Positions 7,653-13,736 of a DNA stretch of 13,736 nt are shown piece by piece. This stretch comes from Methylococcaceae bacterium. GTDB taxonomy: Bacteria > Pseudomonadota > Gammaproteobacteria > Methylococcales > Methylomonadaceae. The stretch covers positions 1 to 13,736 of the forward strand of contig SXIZ01000297.1 of the NCBI GenBank assembly GCA_005779525.1, given 5' to 3'. Position 1 is the first letter of the stretch. Each line of letters opens with the position of its first letter. The translations under genes and the position numbers were made by a program. The notes beneath the pieces are model-generated. The model saw nothing but the letters and a program-made list of their open reading frames with translations. It was not told where the DNA came from and searched no databases.

Positions 7653-8624
7653 TCAAGGTGCAGAGGGGATTTGAGATTGTTGCTGTTTATGCAACTTTTC
7701 TTGCCGTTGCCACAATAAAAATACAATTCCGGTTCCGACAAATGTCATCATGCCATCCGGTCCCCAAATAATAATCCCGCCTAATTGTTGATCTAGCATT
7801 TTATCTATATTCCAAAAACCATAGAGCACATCATACGCTTGATAAAGCTGCTGGTGGCTTAGGGTAATCATGGCACCCACAATCGTGTTGGGGACGGTGA
7901 CCCCCCAAAGTATCAATAAGCGCATACCAAACGACAAGCGAGCTGATTTGACTCGTGGATCACAAATCAACCACCAAAAGAAAAACCCACTGAGTATCAT
8001 GCTGAAATGCATACTGTCATGTAATCCCCGGTCAAATACCGCGCGATCATGTAATTCGGGTAGCTGCCAAATCACTAAGGTCGCGATAAAGACCAGCGAA
8101 GCTATCCAGGGATGGACTAAAAATAAATACAGCTTCTGCAACAGCCAATTACGCAATAATGGGGTTAACACATAATGGCGAAGTGGATAGGGCAGTCCTT
8201 GAATTAAAGGTGCTAAGGGCATGCTCAGGATAATGAGTAACGGTGCGACTGAGCGAATTAACATATGCTCAATCTGATGCATAAACAAAAAATGATCTGA
8301 CAATGGCTCCAGCGGCGACTGCAAGCCCACAACAAAGCTTAAAATACCCATTAAAAACAGAATTTTTTGCCATGTCGCTACAGGTCGCTGGTGTTCACGT
8401 CGTTTAGCAAGGCCGCGAAAATAGATCACCGTGGTAAACAAGAGCGGTAGAGTAATTTCAGGGGTATATTCCCAGTAGTACCAAAGTGATACACCGGTAT
8501 CAATCCGCATATGTGCCAGACAATCGAGGGAAACACAGAATAGGGCAATCAGGCGCAGGATAAAATTAAAGGCAGGATGTTTCACAAAGTTCAGAACTAG
8601 AGCATCAAAGTAATATGGCAGCAT
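7653..8624 (-). CDS. ctaG: Cytochrome c oxidase assembly factor, caa3-type CtaG family
   Basis: Polytopic membrane protein implicated in copper-centre assembly of heme-copper oxidases (Caa3_CtaG family, unrelated to the Cox11-type CtaG). Its 323 residues form about seven to eight helices. Family marks are WEYTPEITLPLLFTTVIYFRGL (51-72), the histidine-rich HQIEHM (116-121), LPELHD (188-193), LHDSMHF (201-207) and the C-terminal GGIIIWGPDGM (282-292). These histidines and the methionine are plausible copper ligands. The tail (KLHKQQQSQIPSAP) is polar. The ATG at 8624 keeps the first hydrophobic helix (about 20-37); the next ATG, at residue 39, would remove it. No clear Shine-Dalgarno is seen. 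No oxidase subunit gene (ctaC to ctaF) lies in the window, so it is an orphan here. It converges with the permease across a 148-bp gap with only short hairpins. Confidence 0.9.
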   Translation of the reverse strand: MLPYYFDALVLNFVKHPAFNFILRLIALFCVSLDCLAHMRIDTGVSLWYYWEYTPEITLPLLFTTVIYFRGLAKRREHQRPVATWQKILFLMGILSFVVGLQSPLEPLSDHFLFMHQIEHMLIRSVAPLLIILSMPLAPLIQGLPYPLRHYVLTPLLRNWLLQKLYLFLVHPWIASLVFIATLVIWQLPELHDRAVFDRGLHDSMHFSMILSGFFFWWLICDPRVKSARLSFGMRLLILWGVTVPNTIVGAMITLSHQQLYQAYDVLYGFWNIDKMLDQQLGGIIIWGPDGMMTFVGTGIVFLLWQRQEKLHKQQQSQIPSAP

Positions 8625-8701
8625 AGTTTAACATGTCCAGCCGAGACTCAGATTTAAGCTATTTTCTACTTCTAGGTGTTTAAGCCATTTTGTAAAAAAA
8701 G

Positions 8702-8803
8702 TTATACACAAATTCTGTGGATAACTCTGTGGAAAACAGCTGGAGATTTGCTTGAAGTACTCTAAATATAAGGAAGCGTCTTAGATTGCCTAAATTTTAT
8801 ACA
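8702..8803 (+). repeat. Origin repeat unit A (102 bp) with three DnaA boxes
   Basis: The unit has boxes TTATACACA (8702-8710, plus), TTATCCACA (8716-8724, minus) and TTTTCCACA (8728-8736, minus). GAAGT follows at unit position 53, CTAAATATA at 61, TTAGAT at 80 and terminal ATTTTATACA at 8794-8803. Ungapped hand counts give 74/102 identity to unit B and 71/102 to unit C. Confidence 0.85.
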
Positions 8804-9128
8804 AACCTAAAAGTATTGTTTTAGTTAATATAATTCAATTACTTAGATGATTGATATTGGTGTATTAAGCCATAAGTTTTGTTTAACTGCTTGATTAACT
8901 ATCCTCGTTTGACGTTTGTTAGTAACTAAGTGCTTGATATGTGCTTCAATGACTTTGTGGCTCTTAAAATACGCATAATTTTTTTAGCTACTTTAAGTAA
9001 AATCACCCATGCGTAAACTTAGAGATCAAGTCTTAAGTGTGGCAATGTACCATAGCATTTTGCCGCGCTCGACCTTTGTCCCTAACAACTCGCTTTGTGT
9101 CGCTGAAGCATGTTAGCATTGAAGAAAG

Positions 9129-9137
9129 TGTGGATAC
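9129..9137 (-). promoter_or_regulatory. Single near-consensus DnaA box
   Basis: TGTGGATAC on the plus strand reads GTATCCACA on the minus strand, one base off the TTATCCACA consensus. It lies 50 bp before unit B. Confidence 0.45.
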
Positions 9138-9178
9138 CTGGGTTTAGGATGTCAGCTTGCGGCGGTGACTGCGTCTAG

Positions 9179-9280
9179 TTATACACAGAATTTGTGGATA
9201 AGTTTGTGGAAAACCCGGGTGCAGATGCTCGAAGTAGCCTAAATATATAGAGTATTGTTAGATAGTTTAGATTTTATACA
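9179..9280 (+). repeat. Origin repeat unit B (102 bp) with three DnaA boxes
   Basis: The boxes are TTATACACA (9179-9187, plus), TTATCCACA (9193-9201, minus) and TTTTCCACA (9205-9213, minus), with the same 14- and 12-base offsets as unit A. The same downstream marks GAAGT, CTAAATATA, TTAGAT and ATTTTATACA (9271-9280) follow in the same register. Unit B starts 477 bp after unit A, and unit C starts 316 bp after unit B. Identity to unit C is 67/102 by hand count. Confidence 0.85.
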
Positions 9281-9369
9281 GGCGGGCTAGCAGTTAATAA
9301 CTATTTAAAACAATTGCCTACGTTTTTTTTGTGTTAAAACCACGCGTTAAAACGCTATTCACTTGGGAT

Positions 9370-9378
9370 TGTGGATAA
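9370..9378 (-). promoter_or_regulatory. Single consensus DnaA box
   Basis: TGTGGATAA on the plus strand is an exact reverse complement of TTATCCACA. It stands alone between units B and C, without the rest of the 102-bp unit around it. Confidence 0.6.
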
Positions 9379-9494
9379 TTGAAGGCTTACACAAGCGCTC
9401 TGGGTTGGTTAATTCTCGTTTAGGCTTTGCCTGGATCTGACTAATTTAAGTAAATTTGCGAGTTGACTGGATGTCAATGGATGCGTTAGGCAAG

Positions 9495-9596
9495 TTTTCC
9501 ACAATTTCTGTGGATAACTTTGTGGATAATAGCCACTTTAGGCTCCGAAGTGCGCTAAAAATATAGGATATTCTTAGATTGTGTGAATTTTATACA
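9495..9596 (+). repeat. Origin repeat unit C (102 bp) with three DnaA boxes
   Basis: The boxes are TTTTCCACA (9495-9503, plus), TTATCCACA (9509-9517, minus) and TTATCCACA (9521-9529, minus), again spaced 14 and 12 bases. GAAGT, CTAAAAATA, TTAGAT and ATTTTATACA (9587-9596) follow in register. This copy has two exact consensus boxes and directly abuts the AT-rich tract, so it is the likeliest site for strand opening. Confidence 0.85.
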
Positions 9597-9712
9597 GTGT
9601 ATTTAAAACATTATTTTTTAATAAAAATCAAATATTTAAAAATTTATTTTAGGCGGTTTTATTAAATTTTAACGCTAAGACTTGATCCAAAAATAAAAAT
9701 ATTTTATTTGTG
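9597..9712. other. AT-rich tract, candidate DNA unwinding element
   Basis: Positions 9601-9650 contain only two C and no G. AT-rich sequence continues, with short GC breaks, to about 9710 (runs at 9657-9671 and 9690-9709). The tract sits immediately beside the DnaA-box unit C, the arrangement expected for an origin unwinding element. Confidence 0.55.
9626..9638 (+). promoter_or_regulatory. IHF binding-site match
   Basis: AATCAAATATTTA fits the WATCAANNNNTTR consensus at every defined base. It lies 30 bp after unit C inside the AT-rich tract. E. coli oriC also has an IHF site beside its unwinding element. A chance match is possible in such AT-rich sequence. Confidence 0.4.
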
Positions 9713-9779
9713 AGTAAATCGAGTTTTGCTAAGCGTTTGCAGATAGTTGTAGAGAATATGGCTATAGACAAACATCCTT

Positions 9780-9809
9780 TGGACACGCCTGTTTGGGTAC
9801 TTAGATAAT
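9780..9809 (+). promoter_or_regulatory. Promoter candidate for yoaA
   Basis: TGGACA (9780-9785, five of six -35 bases) and GATAAT (9804-9809, five of six -10 bases) are separated by 18 bp. Transcription would start near 9816, only a few bases before the GTG at 9820, which would make a nearly leaderless mRNA. Confidence 0.35.
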
Positions 9810-9819
9810 TACTATTGTT

Positions 9820-11736
9820 GTGAACAAAATTGATGCTTTTTTTGGACAAGCTGGCGCCTTGTCGGCTGTCGTCACCGGGTATTCGCCAAGACCAGCGCAA
9901 ATTGAAATGGCCAAAGCCATCGAAGCTGCTATCGCAAGTGAGCAGCATTTTATTGCAGAAGCCGGAACAGGGACGGGTAAAACTTTTGCCTATCTGGTGC
10001 CTGCCATCCTGTCTGGCAAAAAAGTCATCGTGTCGACAGGTACGAAAAACTTACAGGATCAATTATTTAATAAAGATTTACCCATTATTCGGAAAGCGAT
10101 AAAAACACCTGTGCAAACCGCCTTGCTCAAGGGGCGTAGTAATTATTTATGTACCTATCGCTTAAAATTGGCGTTATATAACACGCAAGGTTTTGAAAAA
10201 GCGGATGCGGATGCCTTAGCCAAAATTAGTTCCTGGGCCAAGCGTACCAAAACTGGCGATATTGCAGAAATGCCAGAAGTAGCGGAAGCCAATCCCGTGT
10301 GGTTCCAGGCAACTTCAACGCCGGACAATTGTTTGGGACAAGATTGTCAAGATTACGCAGATTGCCATTTGGTGAAGGCGCGAAAAAAAGCGCAGGAAGC
10401 CGAAGTTTTGGTAGTGAATCATCATTTATTATGCGCCGACTGGTCGATTCGTGACACTGGATTTGGCGAGCTACTGCCCGATGCCGGAGTAATCATTATT
10501 GATGAAGCCCACCAATTGGCAGATACCGCTTCTAACTTTCTCGGCGTAACCTTGACGGGTAAGCAGCTTCATGATTTGGCACAAGATACTTTAGCTGAAT
10601 ATTTTTCTGACGCGACGGAGTTACCCGAGCTCCGCACGGCGAGCGAAGATTTGCAATTTGAGATTAAAAATCTACGTCTGGCGTTTGGGATGGAATTACG
10701 CCGGGGGGAATGGCATGAAATTGACCAAAACCCTAAAATTGTCGCAGCCCTAGAAGCATTAGCCGCACAATTAACGCGGCTAGTAGAGCAGTTAAAGCCT
10801 GCTGCGGTGAAATCCAAGGGTCTGGAAGCCTGTAGTAAGCGCGCTGAAGATTTATTAGAACAATTACATATCGTGATGGACGATAAACAAGGCCAATGGA
10901 TACGCTGGTTTGAAACGTTTAAACAAAGTTTTAGTTTAAGTCGCACGCCGTTGGATATTGCCAGTGAATTTCGTAATTTTATGCAGCAACATCCAGCGAC
11001 GTGGATTTTTACTTCGGCGACATTGAGTGTGGCCAATAAATTTGATCATTTCGCCAAAGGCTTGGGAATTGAAGCAGACAGTAATTCCTGGGGGAGTCCA
11101 TTTGATTACGCCAAGCAATCCCTGTTTTACCATCCCCGCGGCTTACCGCAACCGACCGATGCAGATTTCACTGCCAAAATCATCGAATTTGCGTTACCTG
11201 TGTTAGAGGCCAGTCGTGGACGTGCGTTTTTTCTGTTCACTAGTCACCGAGCCTTGAAGCAAGCCGCCGACTTATTGCAGGGCAAAATTGCCTATCCCTT
11301 GTTAATCCAAGGGAGTTATCCTAAAACCTTGCTATTGGAAAAGTTTAAGCAACAAGGGAACGCGATATTATTGGGCACCTCCAGTTTTTGGGAGGGTATC
11401 GATGTACGTGGCGAAGCACTCTCCTGCGTTATTATTGATAAGTTACCGTTTGCCTCCCCCGGGGATCCGGTGCTAAAGGCCCGCTTACAAGCGATGGAAC
11501 GACAAGGACGCAATCCTTTTTTTGAATACCAATTACCTGCAGCAGTGATTACGCTAAAGCAAGGGGTAGGGCGTTTAATCCGCGATGTCAATGACCGGGG
11601 CGTATTAATGGTTTGCGATCCGCGCTTGTTAAAACGCTCGTACGGACAATTGTTTTTAGACAGCGTACCCGCAATGCAACGTAGCCGGGATATTGCGGAT
11701 GTACGCACGTTTTTCGCTGAGGAGGCGCGTTCATAG
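9820..11736 (+). CDS. yoaA: YoaA-type iron-sulfur DNA helicase (DinG/XPD-like superfamily 2)
   Basis: ATP-dependent 5'-3' DNA helicase. In E. coli YoaA works with the polymerase III chi subunit in repair of stalled forks. The 638 residues match YoaA length and are co-linear with it. Walker A EAGTGTGKT is at 47-55. The four iron-sulfur cluster cysteines are C111 (SNYLC), C171, C176 and C182 (NCLGQDCQDYADC). VVNHHLL follows, then DEAH at 228-231, TSATLS at 398-403, SSFWEGIDVRG at 521-531 and QGVGRLIR at 581-588. All key residues are present. The start is GTG at 9820: an in-frame stop lies just upstream (9802), and the first ATG (residue 30) would cut away the conserved YSPRPAQIEM segment. No Shine-Dalgarno is visible. 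The gene reads away from the candidate origin and toward glnS. Confidence 0.93.
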   Translation: MNKIDAFFGQAGALSAVVTGYSPRPAQIEMAKAIEAAIASEQHFIAEAGTGTGKTFAYLVPAILSGKKVIVSTGTKNLQDQLFNKDLPIIRKAIKTPVQTALLKGRSNYLCTYRLKLALYNTQGFEKADADALAKISSWAKRTKTGDIAEMPEVAEANPVWFQATSTPDNCLGQDCQDYADCHLVKARKKAQEAEVLVVNHHLLCADWSIRDTGFGELLPDAGVIIIDEAHQLADTASNFLGVTLTGKQLHDLAQDTLAEYFSDATELPELRTASEDLQFEIKNLRLAFGMELRRGEWHEIDQNPKIVAALEALAAQLTRLVEQLKPAAVKSKGLEACSKRAEDLLEQLHIVMDDKQGQWIRWFETFKQSFSLSRTPLDIASEFRNFMQQHPATWIFTSATLSVANKFDHFAKGLGIEADSNSWGSPFDYAKQSLFYHPRGLPQPTDADFTAKIIEFALPVLEASRGRAFFLFTSHRALKQAADLLQGKIAYPLLIQGSYPKTLLLEKFKQQGNAILLGTSSFWEGIDVRGEALSCVIIDKLPFASPGDPVLKARLQAMERQGRNPFFEYQLPAAVITLKQGVGRLIRDVNDRGVLMVCDPRLLKRSYGQLFLDSVPAMQRSRDIADVRTFFAEEARS

Positions 11737-11811
11737 CTCAAGTGGCTTATACTTGCTGCCTGCCTACAACTTTACTGTGGGGGGCATTTACAGTAGTATT
11801 AATGCACATCG

Positions 11812-11828
11812 TGCCTGAGCAGCAGGCA
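11812..11828. terminator. Short hairpin between yoaA and glnS
   Basis: TGCCTG (11812-11817) and CAGGCA (11823-11828) pair perfectly around a 5-base loop, about 75 bp after the yoaA stop. There is no U-tract. It could be a weak terminator for yoaA or part of the glnS leader. Confidence 0.25.
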
Positions 11829-11871
11829 TACTCTGTAATTTCAGATCATTTTACTAACCCTTAAAATCATT

Positions 11872-13530
11872 ATGTCAACTCAAGAAACGCCTGTCGTCTC
11901 GAACTTTATTCGTCATATTATCAATAAAGACTTAGCCGAAAATAAGCATGGAGGCAAAGTTGCCACGCGCTTCCCTCCCGAACCCAATGGCTATCTACAT
12001 ATTGGACATGCAAAATCCATTTGTCTTAATTTTGGTTTAGCCAATGAGTATCAGGGGTCCTGTAATCTGCGTTTTGATGACACTAATCCTGAAAAAGAAA
12101 GTCTGGAATTCATGGAATCTATCGAGCGGGATGTGACATGGTTGGGATTTGAATGGAGTCAGTTATTCCATGCCTCGGATTATTTTGAACAGCTGTATCA
12201 GTATGCTATAGACCTGATTAAAGCGGGCAAAGCCTATGTCGATAGTTTGTCGCCTGAAGAAATTCGTGCCTACCGTGGGACCTTAACAGAACCCGGTAAG
12301 CCTAGTCCAGATCGTGAGCGCAGCATAGACGAAAATTTACGGCTGTTTGAAGGTATGCGTAACGGTGAATTTGCTGATGGGCAATATGTGTTACGCGCCA
12401 AAATTGATATGGCTTCTTCCAATATCAATATGCGTGATCCCACCATTTATCGTATTCGCCGCGTGCATCACAACCGGACGGGGAGCGATTGGTGTTTATA
12501 TCCCATGTATGATTACACGCATTGTATTTCGGATGCCTTAGAAGGAATTACCCATTCCATCTGTACCCTGGAATTTGAAGATCATCGTCCACTGTATGAT
12601 TGGGTATTAGAACAGTTGGACGTACCTTGTCATCCACAACAAATTGAGTTTGCTCGTTTACAACTCGAATATACCATCGTCAGTAAACGCAAACTGAATC
12701 AACTAGTCACTGAAAAATATGTCAATGGTTGGGATGATCCGCGTATGCCGACAATCGCTGGATTGCGACGTGCAGGCTATACCCCGGCGGCTATTCGAGA
12801 ATTTTGTGAGCGCATCGGGGTGACTAAAAAAGATTCCTGGATAGAAATGGGGGTCTTGGAAAATTGTATACGCGACGATCTTAATCAAACCTCAGCACGT
12901 GTTATGGCTGTTCTACAACCCTTGCGCGTCGTGATTGAAAATTATCCAGAAGCGCACACCGAATTACTCGAAGTGAGTAATCATCCGCAAAACCCTGCCA
13001 TGGGAAGTCGTAAGATCACGTTTTCCAAAATAGTGTTAATTGAGCAAGATGATTTTGCCGAAGTGCCGCCTGCAGGTTACAAACGCTTGTCTCCTGGACA
13101 AGAAGTGCGGCTCCGTGGTGGCTATGTGATCCGTTGTAATGAGGTTGTGAAAGACGCTGATGGCAATGTGATCGAGCTACGTTGTAGCTACGATCCTGAC
13201 ACCTTAGGTAAAAATCCTGAAGGGCGTAAAGTCAAAGGTGTGATCCATTGGGTCTCAGAGGCGCATTCAGTTGCTGCAGAGATTCGTTTGTATGATCGTC
13301 TATTCTGTCGCCCCCATCCAGATGCGGAACCTAACTTTCTAGATGCCTTAAACCCGAATTCTCTGCAAGTGTTAAGCCATAGTCGAGTCGAAGCGAGCTT
13401 GCTTGGCACGGTTCCTGGTAGTCGCTTTCAATTTGAACGTATGGGCTACTTCTGCACCGATCTTGATAGCAGCGCAAATCGCTTAGTGTTCAATCGTACC
13501 GTTACCTTGCGAGATACCTGGGGGAGTTAA
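11872..13530 (+). CDS. glnS: Glutaminyl-tRNA synthetase (GlnRS)
   Basis: Cytoplasmic class I aminoacyl-tRNA synthetase that attaches glutamine to tRNA(Gln) using ATP. Its 552 residues compare with about 554 for the E. coli enzyme. The HIGH signature is at 43-46 within PPEPNGYLHIGHAK (35-48). The KMSKS-equivalent VSKRKL is at 270-275. The GlnRS-type tract RFDDTNPEKES (67-77) and the block WCLYPMYDYTHCISDALEGITHS (207-229) follow the family closely. The C-terminal half from about 340 is the beta-barrel anticodon-binding region and is complete. Presence of GlnRS means this organism charges tRNA(Gln) directly, as is usual in gammaproteobacteria. The ATG at 11872 gives the expected N-terminus, but no Shine-Dalgarno is seen ahead of it. 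It lies 135 bp after yoaA and may have its own promoter. Confidence 0.97.
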   Translation: MSTQETPVVSNFIRHIINKDLAENKHGGKVATRFPPEPNGYLHIGHAKSICLNFGLANEYQGSCNLRFDDTNPEKESLEFMESIERDVTWLGFEWSQLFHASDYFEQLYQYAIDLIKAGKAYVDSLSPEEIRAYRGTLTEPGKPSPDRERSIDENLRLFEGMRNGEFADGQYVLRAKIDMASSNINMRDPTIYRIRRVHHNRTGSDWCLYPMYDYTHCISDALEGITHSICTLEFEDHRPLYDWVLEQLDVPCHPQQIEFARLQLEYTIVSKRKLNQLVTEKYVNGWDDPRMPTIAGLRRAGYTPAAIREFCERIGVTKKDSWIEMGVLENCIRDDLNQTSARVMAVLQPLRVVIENYPEAHTELLEVSNHPQNPAMGSRKITFSKIVLIEQDDFAEVPPAGYKRLSPGQEVRLRGGYVIRCNEVVKDADGNVIELRCSYDPDTLGKNPEGRKVKGVIHWVSEAHSVAAEIRLYDRLFCRPHPDAEPNFLDALNPNSLQVLSHSRVEASLLGTVPGSRFQFERMGYFCTDLDSSANRLVFNRTVTLRDTWGS

Positions 13531-13550
13531 CAGCAACTGGCCTAAATTTA

Positions 13551-13608
13551 GACTAAGCGTTGAACTTGAGCTTAAGTCAAGACTTTGACTCAATGCAAGC
13601 GCTTAGTC
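13551..13608. terminator. Nested dyad downstream of glnS
   Basis: The outer arms GACTAAGCG (13551-13559) and CGCTTAGTC (13600-13608) pair perfectly. Within them AGTCAA (13575-13580) and TTGACT (13585-13590) form an inner hairpin with a 4-base loop. It starts 20 bp after the glnS stop, so it may protect or define the glnS mRNA 3' end. Confidence 0.35.
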
Positions 13609-13622
13609 AATTGCAGTGTGAT

Positions 13623-13647
13623 TTAATTGCAGTCTAGCTGCAATTAA
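13623..13647. terminator. Perfect 10-bp hairpin downstream of glnS
   Basis: The arms TTAATTGCAG (13623-13632) and CTGCAATTAA (13638-13647) surround the loop TCTAG. It is followed by an AT-rich stretch but not a clean T-run. It is the best single candidate for a glnS terminator. Part of the left arm (AATTGCAGT) also occurs 16 bp earlier at 13609-13617. Confidence 0.4.
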
Positions 13648-13691
13648 TTTAACGCTTACACGACAAAAATTAACAAAAAATGAAAAAATGA

Positions 13692-13720
13692 TTGACACAA
13701 ATGGGATATCGCCTTATTAT
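13692..13720 (+). promoter_or_regulatory. Near-consensus sigma70 promoter reading out of the window
   Basis: A perfect -35 TTGACA (13692-13697), a 17-bp spacer and TATTAT (13715-13720, five of six -10 bases) make the strongest promoter in the window. The start would be near 13727, and the transcribed gene lies beyond the right edge. Such strong promoters are common in front of tRNA or rRNA genes, but the product here is not visible. Confidence 0.65.
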
Positions 13721-13736
13721 AGGAGGCTCTTCAGGG

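Larger units (their letters stand above)
8625..9819. other. Candidate chromosomal replication origin (oriC-like region)
   Basis: This gene-free stretch of about 1.2 kb lies between two divergent genes. It contains eleven DnaA-box-like 9-mers. Five are exact TTATCCACA, all on the minus strand, at 8716, 9193, 9370, 9509 and 9521. Two are TTATACACA on the plus strand (8702, 9179). Three are TTTTCCACA (8728 minus, 9205 minus, 9495 plus). One is GTATCCACA (9129 minus). Nine of them sit in three 102-bp direct repeats. An unwinding-element-like AT tract and an IHF-consensus match follow the last repeat. Few GATC sites are present (near 9022, 9434 and 9683), unlike E. coli oriC. No dnaA, dnaN, gidA, parAB or plasmid rep gene is visible. 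The alternative is a DnaA-binding titration locus. No RNA gene or convincing small protein gene was seen here. Confidence 0.7.

Noticed and set aside
9385..9393. GCTTACACA as a further DnaA box
   Set aside because: It differs from TTATNCACA at the first three bases, so it is not counted among the boxes.
8702..9596. Interpretation of the repeats as plasmid iterons or a CRISPR array
   Set aside because: The units are 102 bp, widely and unevenly spaced (477 and 316 bp) and built on DnaA boxes. There is no rep gene, no cas gene and no regular spacers.
9649..9948. 99-codon minus-strand frame overlapping the AT-rich tract and the yoaA start
   Set aside because: It runs through the origin-like AT tract and antisense to the conserved N-terminus of YoaA. 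No ribosome binding site or recognisable domain was seen.
10569..11036. 155-codon minus-strand open frame inside yoaA
   Set aside because: It is antisense to the conserved middle of the helicase and has the low-complexity Ser/Asn/Arg composition of a shadow frame. The other frame at 11316-11741 is the same case.

Overview
The window looks like chromosomal DNA of a moderately AT-rich gammaproteobacterium. Supporting signs are a glutaminyl-tRNA synthetase of the E. coli type, a YoaA-type iron-sulfur helicase that is co-linear with the E. coli protein, and a DEAD-box RNA helicase. I cannot fix genus or family from the sequence. I see no transposase, phage gene, plasmid rep gene, CRISPR array, rRNA or tRNA gene.

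Layout from left to right. Positions 1-1041 (minus strand) hold the N-terminal part of a DEAD-box RNA helicase, whose 3' end lies outside the window, preceded by a small unrecognised membrane protein gene. After a gap with a 13-bp perfect hairpin comes a very large minus-strand gene (1357-5646) for a secreted polysaccharide deacetylase. It has an added beta-sandwich domain, a Rossmann/amidotransferase-like domain and two tandem C-terminal galactose-binding-like repeats. A 430-bp divergent control region with an AT-only palindrome separates it from a plus-strand amino acid permease (6077-7504). Facing that permease is a caa3-type CtaG cytochrome oxidase assembly gene (7653-8624, minus). The right side carries yoaA (9820-11736, plus) and glnS (11872-13530, plus). 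It ends with dyad structures and a near-consensus sigma70 promoter that fires out of the window.

The most striking part is the roughly 1.2-kb gene-free stretch between ctaG and yoaA (8625-9819). It holds three dispersed direct copies of a 102-bp unit that align without a gap. Each unit begins with three DnaA-box 9-mers at identical offsets (0, +14, +12) and ends with the invariant 10-mer ATTTTATACA. Extra single boxes lie between the units. Directly after the third copy is a 50-bp tract with only two non-A/T bases and a perfect match to the IHF consensus. The two flanking genes diverge from this region. Together this reads as a strong candidate chromosomal replication origin, away from any dnaA gene visible here, with a modular 102-bp repeat design. 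A DnaA-titrating locus is the main alternative.

Functionally the genes are a mix of housekeeping functions (RNA helicase, DNA-repair helicase, tRNA charging, respiratory oxidase assembly, amino acid uptake) and one accessory envelope or secreted-polysaccharide enzyme. Apart from the two leftmost genes there is no obvious operon.
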